Part shown: one piece after another, positions 3,813 to 6,172 of the stretch
Numbering within the stretch: position 1 is the first letter of the stretch
Layout of the letters: each line of letters starts with the position of its first letter
NCBI GenBank assembly: GCA_030633145.1
Contig: DAOVTM010000245.1
Span: 1 to 6,172 of the forward strand
DNA: 6,172 nt
From: Desulfobulbaceae bacterium
GTDB taxonomy: Bacteria > Desulfobacterota > Desulfobulbia > Desulfobulbales > Desulfobulbaceae
Direction of reading: 5' to 3'
Notes under the pieces: generated by a model
Told to the model about the DNA's origin: nothing
Databases searched by the model: none
What the model saw: only the letters and a program-made list of their open reading frames with translations
Program-made: the position numbers and the translations under genes

Positions 3813-6008
3813 TTGAAAACAGACAAAATCATCCGGGAAGAAGAGGTCTTTGGCTACAGCAAAGGTGAGGTTGACCACGTCTGCGTCAAAAAGCTGTTCT
3901 TTGCCAGTGGAAAAATCATCTTCAACAAGGAATATATTCCCGGCAAGATGTACGCCCATGAGTATTGGGCAGGCCGCGAGCGTGATCTACTCATGCTGCT
4001 CAACGCCAATAAGGTCAAACATGTGGTCAAGGCGGCATCATGGCAGGATTATCAGAAGGGAGTTCTGCTGGAGCTGGAAACCTGGGATGCGGGACTCACC
4101 CTGGATCACTGGTTTCAAATTCCTCTCCGCCTCAGTCAGGATGACAAAGAAGAAGAGTACTGTCCATTTACCAGCGCAGATGAATTCCTCAAACTGCTGC
4201 GCGGCTGCCTGCTGGCCCTGCAATCCATCCACAAAAATGGTTTTGTTCACTGTGACATCAAGGCCAACAACATAAGCCTTCCCTGTTCTGTGGATGAAGA
4301 CGGCAAGACCCGTCTGGAGTACAACAACACCACCCTGATTGATTTCGGTTATTCCATTGTCAACAATCCGTCCTATCTCCTGCAAGAGATAGTGCCTGTT
4401 GATTACGCCCTGGCAGAATATTACTCCCCCATGCACCGGGAAGCCCTGCGCAGAGATGCCCAATACGGTAAACCGGAACAGTATCAGCAACTCGATTATT
4501 CCTGCGATCTCTTCAGCCTCGGCAAGATGGCCAGGATGATGTTTGATGTCCTGGATGAACAGGCCGGAGGTATCAAACCCATTGGCACCCAGATTCGCCT
4601 CGCCGACCTTGACACGATCATGGATCGTCTGGAGGGATTCGAGAACGGAATTCCCGAAAAACTCAAGGAACAGGAACCTGGGCTTGCCCATCAGGATCTT
4701 ATTGATACTATTGATGCGTTCCTGAACCGTATCAACCCTGATGCGGACACCTCTTTTCCCTTTATAGCCCTCAAGGAGCGGGTGGCAGGTGAGCGACAGA
4801 GTGTCAGTCCTATAACCACTCCGGTTGTCAATCTGAAACCAGGGGGAAGAACTCCTGTACTATCAGGATCAACATTCGATCCTGACCCAGCGGCAAAAAA
4901 CGTAAAGCGGGAGATAAAAGAACTGTTTTCCAAGGTCAGCTCTCTGTCCATCTCCACTCCGGGAGCATACCCGGAACTTGAAGTCCTGAAGCAGGAGATC
5001 AATAAGCTTGTATCGCAGAAAACTCCTGTGCAAGCACCACCCTCCGGCTCTGATTCTGAAATGGAGACCTTGAAACGGGAAATAGATGGACTGTTTGCCA
5101 CAATTACTCCCGTCAAGGTACAGGTTGACGGCCCGGACTCGGAAGTGGAAACCTTAAAACAGGAAATCCATGAACTGTTTTCAAAACACACTCCCATAAA
5201 AAGCAAAGAGCCGCCATCTGACTGGACTGAGTGGAAGGACTGGTTAGACGATGTTCCCATAACTGAATCTAATGACAATTTGCGAGGCTCTGGACATCGC
5301 AGGAAAAATAGGCATAATCGACAGAGCTGGTTTTCCAGACATAAAGCGACAGGGCTTGCCTTGGTCATTGCCCTGTTGGTGGCAACGGGATATTCACTAT
5401 TCCAGTACCTGAAAGCTCCTGTACCGTTGCCACCGATTCCGGAGCAGCCACCCATTGCCAACAAGCCTGTAGCGAACGTCGAACCGGTGTCGTTTTGGAC
5501 ACTTTACCAGGAGATACAACAAAGCTCATTTTACCAGACAGGTAAGGGGGAAAAGCCAACACAATGGGACAGTTTTCTCACGCTCCTTGCAGAACAGGAA
5601 GAAAAGGGCGATCCCCAGGCAATAGCACTGTTATCCGGCCTGCGTCAACAGGGTAAGGGAGTAGCCATGGATCAGGCAGCAGCCTTGCGCGGCTATTTTT
5701 TGATAATGAACGATGACAGTGCAGACAGCCAGCTACATGCGCAGGTCAGCAGAGCTGCCGCCGCAATGACACGCCACGCCATTGAGATACACGACAGCGA
5801 TACCATGCGCCTCTTGCTCCCGGAAATCAAAAAAATGGCTGAGAGCGATCAACCATACTGGCAGATGATGATGGGCGAGGTGTATCGTCTGGGAGTTGTT
5901 GACAAGCCAAGTCCTGCTGAAGCCGCTGTCTGGTATAAAAAGGCTGCGTCTCAGGATCATGATGCCCGGATTCGGCAATGGGCTGAGCAGAGTCTGGGGG
6001 GTGAATAG
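3813..6008 (+). CDS. Transmembrane Hanks-type Ser/Thr kinase with Sel1-like repeat C-terminal domain (PpkA-like)
   Basis: From the TTG start the product has 731 residues (740 from the alternative GTG at 3786). The cytoplasmic kinase domain covers about 12-300. It has G-Y-S-K-G-E (14-19) in place of a classical glycine loop, a candidate beta-3 lysine in F-N-K-E-Y (K39), a candidate helix-C glutamate (E56), H-C-D-I-K-A-N-N (146-153, catalytic D148), D-F-G (177-179) and D-L-F-S-L-G (232-237). The canonical A-P-E is replaced by Y-S-P-M-H-R-E. Because HRD is HCD, it is a non-RD kinase. A linker with four 28-residue repeats (359-470) precedes a basic stretch (about 495-511) and one transmembrane helix (about 512-532). 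Outside the membrane come a proline-rich spacer and a domain with Sel1-like units (about 598-631 and 681-716, the latter with W-Y-K-K-A-A). It probably phosphorylates Ser/Thr targets in response to an envelope signal, with the adjacent phosphatase reversing this. Kinase identity is firm; the signal and targets are unknown. Confidence 0.9.
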   Translation: MKTDKIIREEEVFGYSKGEVDHVCVKKLFFASGKIIFNKEYIPGKMYAHEYWAGRERDLLMLLNANKVKHVVKAASWQDYQKGVLLELETWDAGLTLDHWFQIPLRLSQDDKEEEYCPFTSADEFLKLLRGCLLALQSIHKNGFVHCDIKANNISLPCSVDEDGKTRLEYNNTTLIDFGYSIVNNPSYLLQEIVPVDYALAEYYSPMHREALRRDAQYGKPEQYQQLDYSCDLFSLGKMARMMFDVLDEQAGGIKPIGTQIRLADLDTIMDRLEGFENGIPEKLKEQEPGLAHQDLIDTIDAFLNRINPDADTSFPFIALKERVAGERQSVSPITTPVVNLKPGGRTPVLSGSTFDPDPAAKNVKREIKELFSKVSSLSISTPGAYPELEVLKQEINKLVSQKTPVQAPPSGSDSEMETLKREIDGLFATITPVKVQVDGPDSEVETLKQEIHELFSKHTPIKSKEPPSDWTEWKDWLDDVPITESNDNLRGSGHRRKNRHNRQSWFSRHKATGLALVIALLVATGYSLFQYLKAPVPLPPIPEQPPIANKPVANVEPVSFWTLYQEIQQSSFYQTGKGEKPTQWDSFLTLLAEQEEKGDPQAIALLSGLRQQGKGVAMDQAAALRGYFLIMNDDSADSQLHAQVSRAAAAMTRHAIEIHDSDTMRLLLPEIKKMAESDQPYWQMMMGEVYRLGVVDKPSPAEAAVWYKKAASQDHDARIRQWAEQSLGGE
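4887..5222 (+). repeat. Four 28-residue repeats in the kinase juxtamembrane linker
   Basis: Four units spaced exactly 28 codons apart carry the pattern (L)-K-x-E-I-x-x-L, with equivalent lysines at residues 365, 393, 421 and 449 of the TTG-start protein. The last two are clearest: E-T-L-K-R-E-I-D-G-L-F and E-T-L-K-Q-E-I-H-E-L-F. Each short helix is followed by Thr-Pro and a Pro/Gly/Ser-rich spacer. Units three and four remain similar at DNA level, suggesting fairly recent duplication. The region lies on the cytoplasmic side between the kinase domain and the membrane. It may be a docking, oligomerisation or phospho-acceptor segment, since the T-P sites recur. Confidence 0.75.
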
Positions 6009-6172
6009 AGGGACTCACATCATCACACAATCATCGCAATCCGACAGTTTTTTTTCCGACCATCCCCTTGATGCTTTTGCCGAGGGAATGGCAGCAGGGC
6101 TTCTGGCAGAACGTAATCCCAACCTGGGTAACCTCTTTTCCACAGAACGAGCCACCGTTTATGTAACCATCC
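6001..6172 (+). CDS. N-terminal part of an unrecognised protein, fourth gene of the operon (runs off window)
   Basis: An open frame starts at a GTG (6001) that overlaps the last codons and stop of the kinase gene by 8 bp. It continues without a stop to the window edge, giving 57 residues. The visible sequence contains F-F-S-D-H-P-L-D-A-F-A-E-G-M-A-A-G-L-L (18-36) and then S-T-E-R-A-T-V-Y-V-T-I at the edge. There is no signal peptide or membrane segment. The overlap implies translational coupling to the kinase, so it may encode a substrate or accessory factor. A later in-frame ATG (6088) has a purine-rich GAGGG only one base away, which is too close, so the GTG is preferred. The family cannot be assigned from this fragment. 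Confidence 0.6.
   Translation, partial: MNRGTHIITQSSQSDSFFSDHPLDAFAEGMAAGLLAERNPNLGNLFSTERATVYVTI

Noticed and set aside
4038..4691. 217-codon open frame antisense to the kinase domain
   Set aside because: It lies fully opposite a kinase gene with intact catalytic motifs. It has no recognisable domain and no ribosome site that stands out.
4691..5464. 257-codon open frame antisense to the kinase linker and membrane segment
   Set aside because: Its repeats (such as S-x-S-E-S) only mirror the repeats of the sense gene. It has no recognisable family and is best explained as a shadow frame.
6041..6060. Possible intrinsic terminator at the T-run after the kinase gene
   Set aside because: The CCGAC sequences on either side are direct, not inverted, repeats. 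No stem forms before the T-run, and the tract lies inside an open reading frame.

Overview
The window holds two divergent transcription units in a Gram-negative bacterium. The minus-strand unit (1-831) encodes a small two-helix membrane protein followed by a truncated coiled-coil protein. The plus-strand unit (1301 to the window end) encodes four tightly packed genes: a secreted or membrane-anchored coiled-coil protein ending in a degenerate formylglycine-generating-enzyme (FGE/SUMF1) fold, a PP2C phosphatase, a transmembrane Hanks-type protein kinase with Sel1-like repeats outside the membrane, and the start of an unrecognised gene. The layout, moderate GC content and the style of the FGE-like domain (GGC...T-C-L-D-S-F-Y near its N terminus) recall Desulfobulbales/Desulfobacterota, including cable-bacterium relatives. 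That taxonomic guess is from memory and is weak.

Region by region: 1-316 (-) is the N-terminal 105 residues of a helical protein that leaves the window. 346-831 (-) is a 161-residue DUF3592-like membrane protein. 832-1300 is an AT-rich divergent intergenic region containing a perfect 15-bp palindrome (1250-1264), a stem-loop (1160-1182) and weak promoter-like boxes. 1301-2953 (+) is the coiled-coil/pseudo-FGE protein, 2984-3808 (+) the PP2C phosphatase, 3813-6008 (+) the kinase, and 6001-6172 (+) a partial unknown gene overlapping the kinase stop.

The plus-strand genes read as one signalling cassette. A reversible Ser/Thr phosphorylation pair (kinase and PP2C phosphatase) sits behind an envelope protein with an FGE fold that lacks the catalytic cysteine region. 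This matches the logic of the type VI secretion threonine-phosphorylation pathway, in which the periplasmic FGE-like protein TagR acts on the transmembrane kinase PpkA, opposed by the PP2C phosphatase PppA. Here the FGE-like domain is carried on a long coiled coil in which all eleven coil cysteines fall on the same predicted heptad core position, and no secretion genes are visible. The most interesting possibility is an undescribed, perhaps redox- or envelope-sensing, kinase/phosphatase system. The function is inferred; the domains and motifs are read directly from the sequence.
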